From Flavobacterium pectinovorum (lineage in GTDB: Bacteria > Bacteroidota > Bacteroidia > Flavobacteriales > Flavobacteriaceae), in assembly GCF_900142715.1 (NCBI RefSeq), contig NZ_FRBX01000002.1, positions 806,001 to 870,000 of the forward strand: 64,000 nucleotides of DNA, written 5' to 3'. The position numbers were made by a program, and so were the translations under genes. The notes below the pieces were generated by a model. It was not told where the DNA came from, made no database searches, and saw only the letters and a program-made list of their open reading frames with translations. Every line of letters starts with the position of its first letter. Position 1 is the first letter of the stretch. Of this stretch, positions 27,325 through 35,645 are shown in pieces.

Positions 27325-28434
27325 ATGAAATACAATTGGCAACTACCAGATTGGGAAAACTTTACATATGATGATTCTGTAATAGATTCATTATGTATTG
27401 AATTTGCATTTGAAACAGGAGAATTAAAAGGACTTGTTGATTCTTTATCCACAGTAATTCAGCAAGAAACCATTTTACAATTTATGATTTCAGAAGCAAT
27501 AAAAACTTCTGAAATTGAAGGTGAATTTTTTAGCAGAAAAGATATTACTTCTTCCATTAAAAAGAATTTAGGGATTAGTGAGAATGTGAGTCAGATTAGA
27601 GATAAAAATGCACAGGGAATTGGCAAGCTAATGGTAATGGTTCGAAACTCTTATTCTGATAAATTAACGGAGTTGACAATAAAAGAATGGCATTCTATCC
27701 TGATGGAATATTCTAAAAACGTTACTCCGGGCGAATATAGAAGAGGAGAAGAACCGATGCAAATTGTTTCAGGTAGTTATAATAAGGAAATTATTCATTT
27801 TGAGGCTCCTCCATCAAATCAGGTCCCGACGGAGATGAAGAAATTCATTAAATGGTACCATGATTTTGAAGTAAAAAGCGATATTAAAAAAGCCTTGATT
27901 AAAACGGCTATTTCTCATTTGTATTTTGAAAGTATACATCCTTTTGAAGATGGGAACGGGAGAATTGGAAGAGCTATTGCAGAAAAGTGTCTTTCAGAAT
28001 CGTTAAATCGTCCTGTTTTAATGAGTATTTCAAGTACAATTGAACAGAACAAAAAAGTATATTACCAATCACTAAAAATGGCACAGCGAACTCTCGAAAT
28101 TACAGATTGGATTTTTTACTTTTCTAATTTGATTTTAGAATCTCAAAAAAATGCAAAACAAATTGTTCTTTTTACATTAACAAAAAGCAAATTCATAGAT
28201 CAGTTTAAAGATGTAATGAATGAAAGACAGACAAAGGTTGTTTTAAAAATGTTTGAGAATGGTATTTCGGGTTTTAAAGGCGGAATGACGGCGATAAAGT
28301 ATATTTCAATTACTAAAACCTCAAGAGCAACAGCAACAAGAGATTTGCAGGATTTGACAGAAAAAGATGTTTTGAGACCAAAAGGAGAAGGTAGAAACCG
28401 ATCTTATGATTTGAATTTGTCGGTAAAAGAATAA
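27325..28434 (+). CDS. Fic family protein with C-terminal winged helix (probable AMP-transferase)
   Basis: This 369-residue protein starts at the ATG at 27325 (MKYNWQLPDWENF), directly after operator copy 2. An upstream in-frame TTG at 27274 lies inside the operators and is rejected. It has an N-terminal DUF4172-like region and an inhibitory-helix motif T61-S-E-I-E65-G66 fitting (S/T)xxxE(G/N). The full catalytic loop HPFEDGNGRIGR starts at His205. A winged-helix-like tail (about 305-365) contains SITKTSRATATRDLQDLTEKDVL. The intact loop suggests active AMPylation, auto-inhibited by its own helix. The DNA-binding tail and the palindromes suggest it represses its own promoter. Targets are unknown. 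Confidence 0.9.
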   Translation: MKYNWQLPDWENFTYDDSVIDSLCIEFAFETGELKGLVDSLSTVIQQETILQFMISEAIKTSEIEGEFFSRKDITSSIKKNLGISENVSQIRDKNAQGIGKLMVMVRNSYSDKLTELTIKEWHSILMEYSKNVTPGEYRRGEEPMQIVSGSYNKEIIHFEAPPSNQVPTEMKKFIKWYHDFEVKSDIKKALIKTAISHLYFESIHPFEDGNGRIGRAIAEKCLSESLNRPVLMSISSTIEQNKKVYYQSLKMAQRTLEITDWIFYFSNLILESQKNAKQIVLFTLTKSKFIDQFKDVMNERQTKVVLKMFENGISGFKGGMTAIKYISITKTSRATATRDLQDLTEKDVLRPKGEGRNRSYDLNLSVKE

Positions 28435-28513
28435 TTAAAATCTACCGATTCGTCGATATTTTTCTAATGCTTAAATTAAGAAAAATTATTTTCAAAACCT
28501 TATTTTTGCAATT

Positions 28514-28957
28514 ATGATAAATCCTTTCACCGACGAATACTTTATGAAAAAAGCTTTGCAGGAAGCTGAAATGGCCTATGAAAAAGGCGAAATTCCTGTT
28601 GGTGCCATCATTGTTGTGGCTGATAAAGTAATTGCAAGAAGTCATAATCTAACAGAATTGCTAAATGATGTTACGGCTCATGCCGAAATGCAATCCATAA
28701 CCGCGGCCGCAAACTTTCTGGGCGGAAAATATCTTAAAGATTGCACGTTGTATGTTACGCTTGAACCTTGCCAAATGTGTGCAGGAGCTTTGTATTGGAG
28801 TCAGATTTCAAAAATCGTTTTTGGCGCCCGCGATGAACAGCGTGGTTTTATGGTAATGGGAACAAAACTGCATCCAAAAACAACTGTTGTTTCTGGAGTT
28901 ATGGCCAATGAAGCGGCCGAATTAATGAAGCGTTTTTTTATGGAGAGACGTAAATAA
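28514..28957 (+). CDS. tadA: tRNA-specific adenosine deaminase
   Basis: This 147-residue enzyme deaminates A34 of tRNA-Arg(ACG) to inosine. The zinc site is HAE (HAEMQSI) plus PCQMC (PCQMCAGAL), and the N-terminal YFMKKALQEAEMAYEKGEIPVGA is typical of TadA. Length is normal. It lies between the Fic gene and a SUKH-like gene on the same strand. Confidence 0.95.
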   Translation: MINPFTDEYFMKKALQEAEMAYEKGEIPVGAIIVVADKVIARSHNLTELLNDVTAHAEMQSITAAANFLGGKYLKDCTLYVTLEPCQMCAGALYWSQISKIVFGARDEQRGFMVMGTKLHPKTTVVSGVMANEAAELMKRFFMERRK

Positions 28958-28979
28958 TATTTTTGATGATAACAATGTT

Positions 28980-29612
28980 ATGACTGATTTTTCAACAATA
29001 AAAAAACTATTTCACATTTCAGAATCTAATGGTTTTGCAAATAAAGAAATAGAAACAATTAAAAATATTTTTGGGAATCTTCCACAAGTATTTGTTGATT
29101 ATTACGCTGAATTGGGTAAAATTCAAGACTTAAATCAGACACAAGATTTATTAATTACACCGGAACGTTTTCAATATTATCAACATAATGATTTTTTGAT
29201 ATTTTATTCTGAGAATCAAAGAGCTTGTGTTTGGGGAATCAATAAACAGGATTTATTAAATGCTAATCCGCCAGTTTATATAAGTTATGATCAAAAAACA
29301 TGGCTGTTAGAAACAGAAACCTTATTAGAGTTTTTTACTGCAATGGCTTTTCTTCAGGCCGCTTTTGCACTTCAATTTCCATCTGAATCATTTAAAGAAT
29401 TGAAACAAAATGAGATAGATTTTATCGTTGAAAACTACAAAAATAAAAACGTTGCTTTTAAACAATGGTGTGAAGGAATAAAATTTTATGGAAATTATAG
29501 TGATGATGTTATTATAATTATGAGTAATAATCAACTTTTTTATTCAGCCAATACCGAGGAACATTTTTGTGAGATGGATGAAAATTTGTCCAAATTAGGT
29601 ATAGAAATGTAA
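28980..29612 (+). CDS. SMI1/KNR4 (SUKH)-like protein
   Basis: This 210-residue soluble protein has features that look like the SUKH fold: LPQVFVDYYAELG near the N-terminus, a central FLIFYSENQRACVWGI, then PPVYIS and W, and a helical LLEFFTAMAFLQAAF. SUKH proteins often serve as immunity proteins to contact-dependent or T6SS toxins. No toxin gene lies next to it, so it may be an orphan immunity gene or have a housekeeping role. It begins 22 bases after tadA. The assignment is by pattern only. Confidence 0.6.
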   Translation: MTDFSTIKKLFHISESNGFANKEIETIKNIFGNLPQVFVDYYAELGKIQDLNQTQDLLITPERFQYYQHNDFLIFYSENQRACVWGINKQDLLNANPPVYISYDQKTWLLETETLLEFFTAMAFLQAAFALQFPSESFKELKQNEIDFIVENYKNKNVAFKQWCEGIKFYGNYSDDVIIIMSNNQLFYSANTEEHFCEMDENLSKLGIEM

Positions 29613-29821
29613 AACATTTTTTCTGCTAAAAGCTATCAATAATTCTTTCTTTCCCTTTCTGAAAAATAATTCAGGCAACTGAATTTTCCTCTTAAATACT
29701 TCGGAAAATAGTATACATTTACTAGAATATAATTAGTGTTTTGTTAATATGATTTTAAGATCATCAAACCGCATTTTCTTTATATTTAACAGTATTTGTA
29801 ACAATTAACTCCTTTATCAAA

Positions 29822-32800
29822 GTGAAAGCAAGAAAATTAGTTTACGTGTTTTTTGTGTTTTTAATTTTTCAGGCCTGTGGCAAAAAATCAGATTTCAACT
29901 CTGATTTTTCATTATTCAAAGAGTACATAACAAGTTTTACAGGCGGAATTGTCTCAGCACAATCGGATATTCGTGTTGTTCTGGCTTTCGATAAAAAAGA
30001 ATGGAAAGTAAATGAGGTTTTAGACAATGATTTGTTTGATATTTCGCCAAGTGTCGACGGAAAAGTAGTGGCACTATCAAGCAATACAATTGCTTTTATT
30101 CCAGAGGAAAAACTAAAAGCAGGAACAGAGTATCAGGTAACGTTACACTTAGATAAGTTAATTGAACTTCCTAAAAAAACAGATGATGATAAAACTGATC
30201 TTTCTGATTTTAATTTTACTGTTAAAACTGTAAAACAGGATTTTACCATCAATACGCTGGATATTCAGTCTTATAGTAAAGAATTTCAATATCTGAATTG
30301 TGTTCTTAAAACCGCAGATGATATAGATTTAGAAACAGCCCAAAAATTGGTTGAAGCTTCTCAAAACGGAAATAAGGTTAAAATTAAATTTAATAAAACG
30401 CCAAATTCAGGAAAAGAATTTAAGTTTATAATTGATAGCATTCAACGATTAGATTCAGAAAGTAATCTGGAGATTGCATATGATGGAAATGATTTTGATA
30501 TCGACCAAAAGGGCAAAATGGATTTTCCAATTACAGCTATTAATGATTTTAAGATTGTTAAAGTCGATATTCCGGATGATAATAATCAACAGGTATTGAT
30601 CAATTTTTCTGAACCATTAGAAAAAGGTCAGGATTTTAAAGGATTGGTTTCCATACAAAATACCAATAATCTGAAGTTCTCAACTCAGGGAAATGTCCTG
30701 AAAGTATATTTCAGTAATCAAAAACCAGTTGAAGAAGTGGTACACGAAGTTGAAGTAGAAACCGAAGCTGTTGCTGTAGATTCTACCGTTGCTGTAGTTG
30801 ATTCTGCAAGTGTTGCTGTGGATACTGTTGCGGTAGCAGAACCGGTTGTAGAGGAGGAAGTTGTAGCAGAACCAGAGCCGGAATCAGCAGTTGTTTCAGG
30901 TGAATTATTATTGGAGGTTTTTCAGGGAATCGAGAGCCAGTACGGTCAGAAAATGAAAAATAATTATACTGAAAAAATATCTTTTGATCAAATAAAACCA
31001 AATGTTCGTCTTATCAAAAACGGAACAATCCTGCCAAGTTCAAGTAATTTGAAACTGAATTTCGAAGCCGTAAATTTAAGTGCAGTAGATGTAAAAGTGT
31101 ATAAAATCTATAAAAACAACATTTTACAATTTCTTCAAAATAATGAACTAAACGGAACACAAAACCTAAAACGAGTTTCGCAGCCCATCGCCAAAACGAG
31201 ACTTAATCTTAAAGAAAATTCATTAATAAATCCGAGTAAATGGAACACTTTTGCATTGGATTTGTCCAAAATTATAAGCCCGGAACCCGGTGCAATTTAC
31301 AGAGTTGAATTCTCCTACAAAAAGACCTATTCTTTATACAAATGCGAAAGTTCTGAAAGCGATGATAGTTCTGCAGAAGAAGAGGAAGAAGTCGATGAAA
31401 ATGACGTAAACTACAGTGGAAACTCTTACGATGATTATTATTATGATGATTATGAATGGAGAGAAAGTCAGGATCCGTGTACAGGTTCGTATTATTACAA
31501 TGCCAAAATAGGAACCAATATTTTAGCTTCAGATTTGGGAGTAATTGCCAAAAGAGGCGAAAATAAATCATATTTCTTTGCTGTAAATAATATTATTACA
31601 ACCGAACCGGTTTCAAATGCAAGAGTTGATCTGTATAGTTTTCAGCAGCAAAAACTGGCAACAGCAGCAACAAGCAGTGAAGGAATTGCTTCATTTCAGT
31701 TAGATAAATTTGCCTATTTTGCCATTGTTACTTTAGGAAATCAATCGACTTATGTTAAACTTGACGACGGAAATTCACTTTCGGTAAGTAATTTTGATGT
31801 TTCCGGCGAAACTTTACAAAAAGGATTAAAAGGGTTTATTTACGGAGAACGTGGCGTTTGGCGTCCGGGCGATAATTTGTATTTATCATTTATTTTAAAT
31901 GATGCTGCGAATAAATTACCCAAAGCGCATCCGATAAAATTCAGGTTAACAGATCCGAATGGAAAAGTGACGTATCAAACCGTACAAAAAACGAATGAAT
32001 TAAATCATTACGCTTTTACGGTTCCAACAGATCCCGATGCGCCAACCGGAAATTGGGAAGCGATGGTAAGCGTAGGCGGAGCAAAATATTATAAAAGCAT
32101 CAAAATAGAAACGATTAAACCAAATCGTTTAAAAATCAAAAATAGTTTTAGAAATCCTATTTTATCTTCGTCACATTCTAATACAAGTAATCTTGAAGTA
32201 ACGTGGCTTCATGGTGCCATTGCTAAGAATTTGAATGTAGAAATGCAAGCTAAATTTTCGCAGCAAAGCACAACTTTCAAAAATTATCCTAAATATGTTT
32301 TTGATGATCTAGTACGTCAGTTTAGTACCGAAGAAGTGAATGTTTTCTCCGGAAAATTAGATGCAAACGGAAGAGCATCCGTAAACATAGATCCTAAATT
32401 ACAAGGTCAGGCACCGGGAATGCTAAAAGCCGCGTTTGTTACCAAAGTTTATGAAGAAGGCGGAGATTTTAGTACAGATGTTATCTCGACAACTTATTCT
32501 CCGTATAAAACATATGTGGGAGTTAAATCGCCTGAACCAAACAAATACGGAATGCTGGAAACCAGAACGGCTAATAAATTTGATGTTGTAACAGTGGATG
32601 AAAATGGAAGACCAAAGTCTGTTAAAGATCTTGAAGTAAAAGTATACAAGGTTGAATGGCGCTGGTGGTGGGATGCTTCAAGCGATAATTTATCCAATTA
32701 CAATTCATCAGAAGCAACAACATCTTATAAAACTTTTAAAGTAAACACAGATTCAAGCGGAAAAGGAAGTTTTCAATTTGCATTGACAGATGAAGAATGG

Positions 32801-35512
32801 GGACGTTATTTAATTCGTGTTTCAGATGAAGCTGGCGGACATGCATCGGCATTAACCGTAAATATCGATTGGCCAATCTGGTCTGGAAAAACCAGAAATA
32901 CAGATGCTTCTACTGCCAATATGCTTGTTTTTTCTACGGATAAAAAAGAGTATGCTGTAGGCGAAAAAGCGCAAATTTCTTTTCCTTCGAGTGAAGGAGG
33001 ACGCGCATTGGTTTCGATAGAAAACGGATCAAAAGTAGTGCAGACGCTTTGGGTTGAAACTAAAAAAGGCGAAACAAAAGTTGAAGTTCCGGTTACAGCC
33101 GCAATGGCCCCAAATGTGTATTTTAATATTACACTTTTGCAACCACACGCAACGACCAAAAACGATTCGCCAATAAGAATGTACGGAATTGTTCCGATTG
33201 AAGTTGTGGATAAAAACACGATTCTTTCTCCTAAAATTTCCATGCCGGATGTTTTAAAACCAGAACAGACATTTTCGTTAAAAGTCAATGAGCAATCCGG
33301 AAAAGAAATGACCTATACAATTGCAATTGTTGATGAAGGGTTGTTGGATTTAACACGTTTTAAAACGCCAAATGCCTGGGATAGTTTTTATGTGCGTGAA
33401 GCATTGGGCGTAAAAACCTGGGATGTCTACAATGATGTTATTGGTGCGTATGGTGGAAAAGTAAATCAGATTTTCAGTATTGGGGGAGATCAGGATTTGG
33501 GTGGAGGAAAAGCCAAAAAAGCCAATCGTTTTAAACCGGTTGTGGTTTATCTGGGACCTTTTAAATTAGAAAAAGGACAAACCAAAACACATCAGATTAA
33601 ATTACCAAAATACATTGGTTCAGTGCGAACAATGGTTGTGGCAGGAGATGCCAATACAAGTGCATACGGGAGTGTGGAAAAAGCAACTCCGGTTCGTAGT
33701 CCGTTGATGGTATTGGCTTCATTGCCGAGGAAAATTTCACCATCAGAAAAAGTAACGATTCCGGTTACGGTTTTTGCAATGGAAAAAAATATTAAAAATG
33801 TTTCAGTTCAGATCAAAACCAGCAATGGATTGAAAGTTATTGGAAGTGCATCACAAAGATTGACATTTGCACAACCAGATGAAAAAATGGCTTATTTTAA
33901 TCTGGCCGTAGGCAGTTTAACCGGAATTGGAAAAGTGCAAATTGTGGCAACTTCCGGGAACGAAAAATCAGTTTATGATGTTGAAATTGATATGACGAAT
34001 CCAAATCCGGTAACGAATACGTTTACAGATGTGATTTTAGAACCTAATAGCTCTAAAACAATTAGCTGGAAAACGTTTGGAGTTTCAGGAAGTAATAAAG
34101 CTAAGTTGGAAGTTTCATCAATGCCAACAATTAATTTAAACGGAAGATTACAGTTTCTGATTCAATATCCTCACGGTTGTGTAGAGCAAACGACTTCCTC
34201 TGTATTTCCACAATTATTTTTAAATGAAGTTGCTGATATTGATGGTACACGTTTACAACTGATTCAAAAGAATGTTACGGCCGGAATAAATCGATTGGGA
34301 GGTTTTCAGTTGCCAAACGGAGGACTTTCTTATTGGCAGGGAAATACGCTTGCTGATGATTGGGGAACTTCATACGCTGGACATTTTATGATTGAGGCAG
34401 AGAAAAAAGGTTATGTTTTACCTATTAATTTTAAATCAAAATGGCTTTCCTACCAACAAAAAGAAGCCAAACAATGGCGATTTGAACCTCGTTATGGAAA
34501 TGATCTGGCACAAGCTTATCGTTTGTATACATTAGCTTTGGCTGGTTCTTCAGATTTATCTTCGATGAACAGATTAAGAGAAACAAAAGGAATTTCTAAT
34601 GAAAGTAAATTGCGATTGGCTGCCGCTTATATTCTGGCAGGACAAAAATCAGCAAGTCAAAACCTGTTTTTACATAGTAAAATTGAAGATGAAACAAGTG
34701 ATTATAATTACTATTATTATGGTTCAAGCGCCAGAAACAGAGCAATGGCTCTTGAAACGATGTTATTGTTAGGGCAAAAAGAAAAAGCATTTGCAATGGC
34801 TATAAAACTGGCTAAAAACATGGCAAGTGACCAATGGATGAGCACGCAAACAACAGCATATTGCCTATATGCAATGTCTAAATTTGCTGCAAATAATGGT
34901 GCTAAAGGAATTGATGTTCAGTTTAGTAAAGACGGCAAATCTCAGGTAGTAAAAACATCAAAGACAGTTGCTGACAGAAGTTTGGTGGTAAAAACAGGAT
35001 CAAACAGTATTACTTTAAAAAATAATAAAAAGAACACCATTTATGTTCGTGTATTAAATACAGGAATTTTACCAATTGGGCAGGAAAATGTTGTTCAAAA
35101 TGATGTTTCGGCCGGAATTGTTTTCAAAAATCGTAAAGGCGGAACAATAGATGTTTCGAGAATTACACAAGGAACTGAGTTTGTTGCAGAAGTTACGGTT
35201 AGAAATCAACGAAATGAACGCGTTGAAAATGTAGCATTGTCTCAAATTCTTCCGTCTGGGTTTGAAATCGTAAATACCCGTTTTACTGACTACGGAGATG
35301 CAACAAACAATATTGCAGATTATATTGATATTCGTGATGACAGGACAAATTTTTATTTTGGAATGAAAGCAGGCGAGACCAAAGTATTTAGAATTCTACT
35401 GAATGCATCTTATTTAGGAAATTATTATTTACCGGGATTGCAATGCGAAGCGATGTATGATAATACGTTTTTAGCAAGAACTAAAGGATTTTGGGTTGAG
35501 GTTGTGAAGTAA
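29822..35512 (+). CDS. Alpha-2-macroglobulin-like lipoprotein
   Basis: This 1896-residue envelope protein begins at a GTG and has a lipoprotein signal with Cys19 (IFQAC). It contains MG-type beta domains, the bait-region/MG core and a thioester-type GCVEQ (Cys1453-Val-Glu-Gln1456) in the C-terminal alpha-alpha toroid. Bacterial A2M proteins trap foreign proteases in the periplasm and are usually encoded beside penicillin-binding protein 1C, as here (pbpC 133 bases downstream). Two odd parts are a Val/Glu/Ala-rich low-complexity stretch at about 300-358 and an Asp/Glu/Tyr-rich loop at about 505-548. Both are probably exposed linkers. Confidence 0.93.
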   Translation: MKARKLVYVFFVFLIFQACGKKSDFNSDFSLFKEYITSFTGGIVSAQSDIRVVLAFDKKEWKVNEVLDNDLFDISPSVDGKVVALSSNTIAFIPEEKLKAGTEYQVTLHLDKLIELPKKTDDDKTDLSDFNFTVKTVKQDFTINTLDIQSYSKEFQYLNCVLKTADDIDLETAQKLVEASQNGNKVKIKFNKTPNSGKEFKFIIDSIQRLDSESNLEIAYDGNDFDIDQKGKMDFPITAINDFKIVKVDIPDDNNQQVLINFSEPLEKGQDFKGLVSIQNTNNLKFSTQGNVLKVYFSNQKPVEEVVHEVEVETEAVAVDSTVAVVDSASVAVDTVAVAEPVVEEEVVAEPEPESAVVSGELLLEVFQGIESQYGQKMKNNYTEKISFDQIKPNVRLIKNGTILPSSSNLKLNFEAVNLSAVDVKVYKIYKNNILQFLQNNELNGTQNLKRVSQPIAKTRLNLKENSLINPSKWNTFALDLSKIISPEPGAIYRVEFSYKKTYSLYKCESSESDDSSAEEEEEVDENDVNYSGNSYDDYYYDDYEWRESQDPCTGSYYYNAKIGTNILASDLGVIAKRGENKSYFFAVNNIITTEPVSNARVDLYSFQQQKLATAATSSEGIASFQLDKFAYFAIVTLGNQSTYVKLDDGNSLSVSNFDVSGETLQKGLKGFIYGERGVWRPGDNLYLSFILNDAANKLPKAHPIKFRLTDPNGKVTYQTVQKTNELNHYAFTVPTDPDAPTGNWEAMVSVGGAKYYKSIKIETIKPNRLKIKNSFRNPILSSSHSNTSNLEVTWLHGAIAKNLNVEMQAKFSQQSTTFKNYPKYVFDDLVRQFSTEEVNVFSGKLDANGRASVNIDPKLQGQAPGMLKAAFVTKVYEEGGDFSTDVISTTYSPYKTYVGVKSPEPNKYGMLETRTANKFDVVTVDENGRPKSVKDLEVKVYKVEWRWWWDASSDNLSNYNSSEATTSYKTFKVNTDSSGKGSFQFALTDEEWGRYLIRVSDEAGGHASALTVNIDWPIWSGKTRNTDASTANMLVFSTDKKEYAVGEKAQISFPSSEGGRALVSIENGSKVVQTLWVETKKGETKVEVPVTAAMAPNVYFNITLLQPHATTKNDSPIRMYGIVPIEVVDKNTILSPKISMPDVLKPEQTFSLKVNEQSGKEMTYTIAIVDEGLLDLTRFKTPNAWDSFYVREALGVKTWDVYNDVIGAYGGKVNQIFSIGGDQDLGGGKAKKANRFKPVVVYLGPFKLEKGQTKTHQIKLPKYIGSVRTMVVAGDANTSAYGSVEKATPVRSPLMVLASLPRKISPSEKVTIPVTVFAMEKNIKNVSVQIKTSNGLKVIGSASQRLTFAQPDEKMAYFNLAVGSLTGIGKVQIVATSGNEKSVYDVEIDMTNPNPVTNTFTDVILEPNSSKTISWKTFGVSGSNKAKLEVSSMPTINLNGRLQFLIQYPHGCVEQTTSSVFPQLFLNEVADIDGTRLQLIQKNVTAGINRLGGFQLPNGGLSYWQGNTLADDWGTSYAGHFMIEAEKKGYVLPINFKSKWLSYQQKEAKQWRFEPRYGNDLAQAYRLYTLALAGSSDLSSMNRLRETKGISNESKLRLAAAYILAGQKSASQNLFLHSKIEDETSDYNYYYYGSSARNRAMALETMLLLGQKEKAFAMAIKLAKNMASDQWMSTQTTAYCLYAMSKFAANNGAKGIDVQFSKDGKSQVVKTSKTVADRSLVVKTGSNSITLKNNKKNTIYVRVLNTGILPIGQENVVQNDVSAGIVFKNRKGGTIDVSRITQGTEFVAEVTVRNQRNERVENVALSQILPSGFEIVNTRFTDYGDATNNIADYIDIRDDRTNFYFGMKAGETKVFRILLNASYLGNYYLPGLQCEAMYDNTFLARTKGFWVEVVK

Positions 35513-35519
35513 ATATATT

Positions 35520-35630
35520 GCCCACGGATAGAACGGATTAAACGGATTTACACTGGTTTTTAGTTTTGTTTTTCAGATTTAATAAAAAAATAATCTGTGT
35601 AAATCCGTTTAATCCGCACAATCAGTGGGC
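35520..35630. repeat. Large dispersed inverted repeat between A2M and pbpC
   Basis: GCCCACGGAT...CGGATTAAACGGATTTACAC pairs with GTGTAAATCCGTTTAATCCG...AGTGGGC across a loop of about 40 bases, giving a hairpin of about 111 bases. There is no T-run. Related arrays of this kind are frequent between flavobacterial genes. Confidence 0.7.
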
Positions 35631-35645
35631 TAAAATGAAATTGTT

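Noticed and set aside
27139..27342. 67-codon minus-strand frame across the dxs/Fic gap
   Set aside because: It runs through the operator palindromes and reads as an AT-rich random frame.
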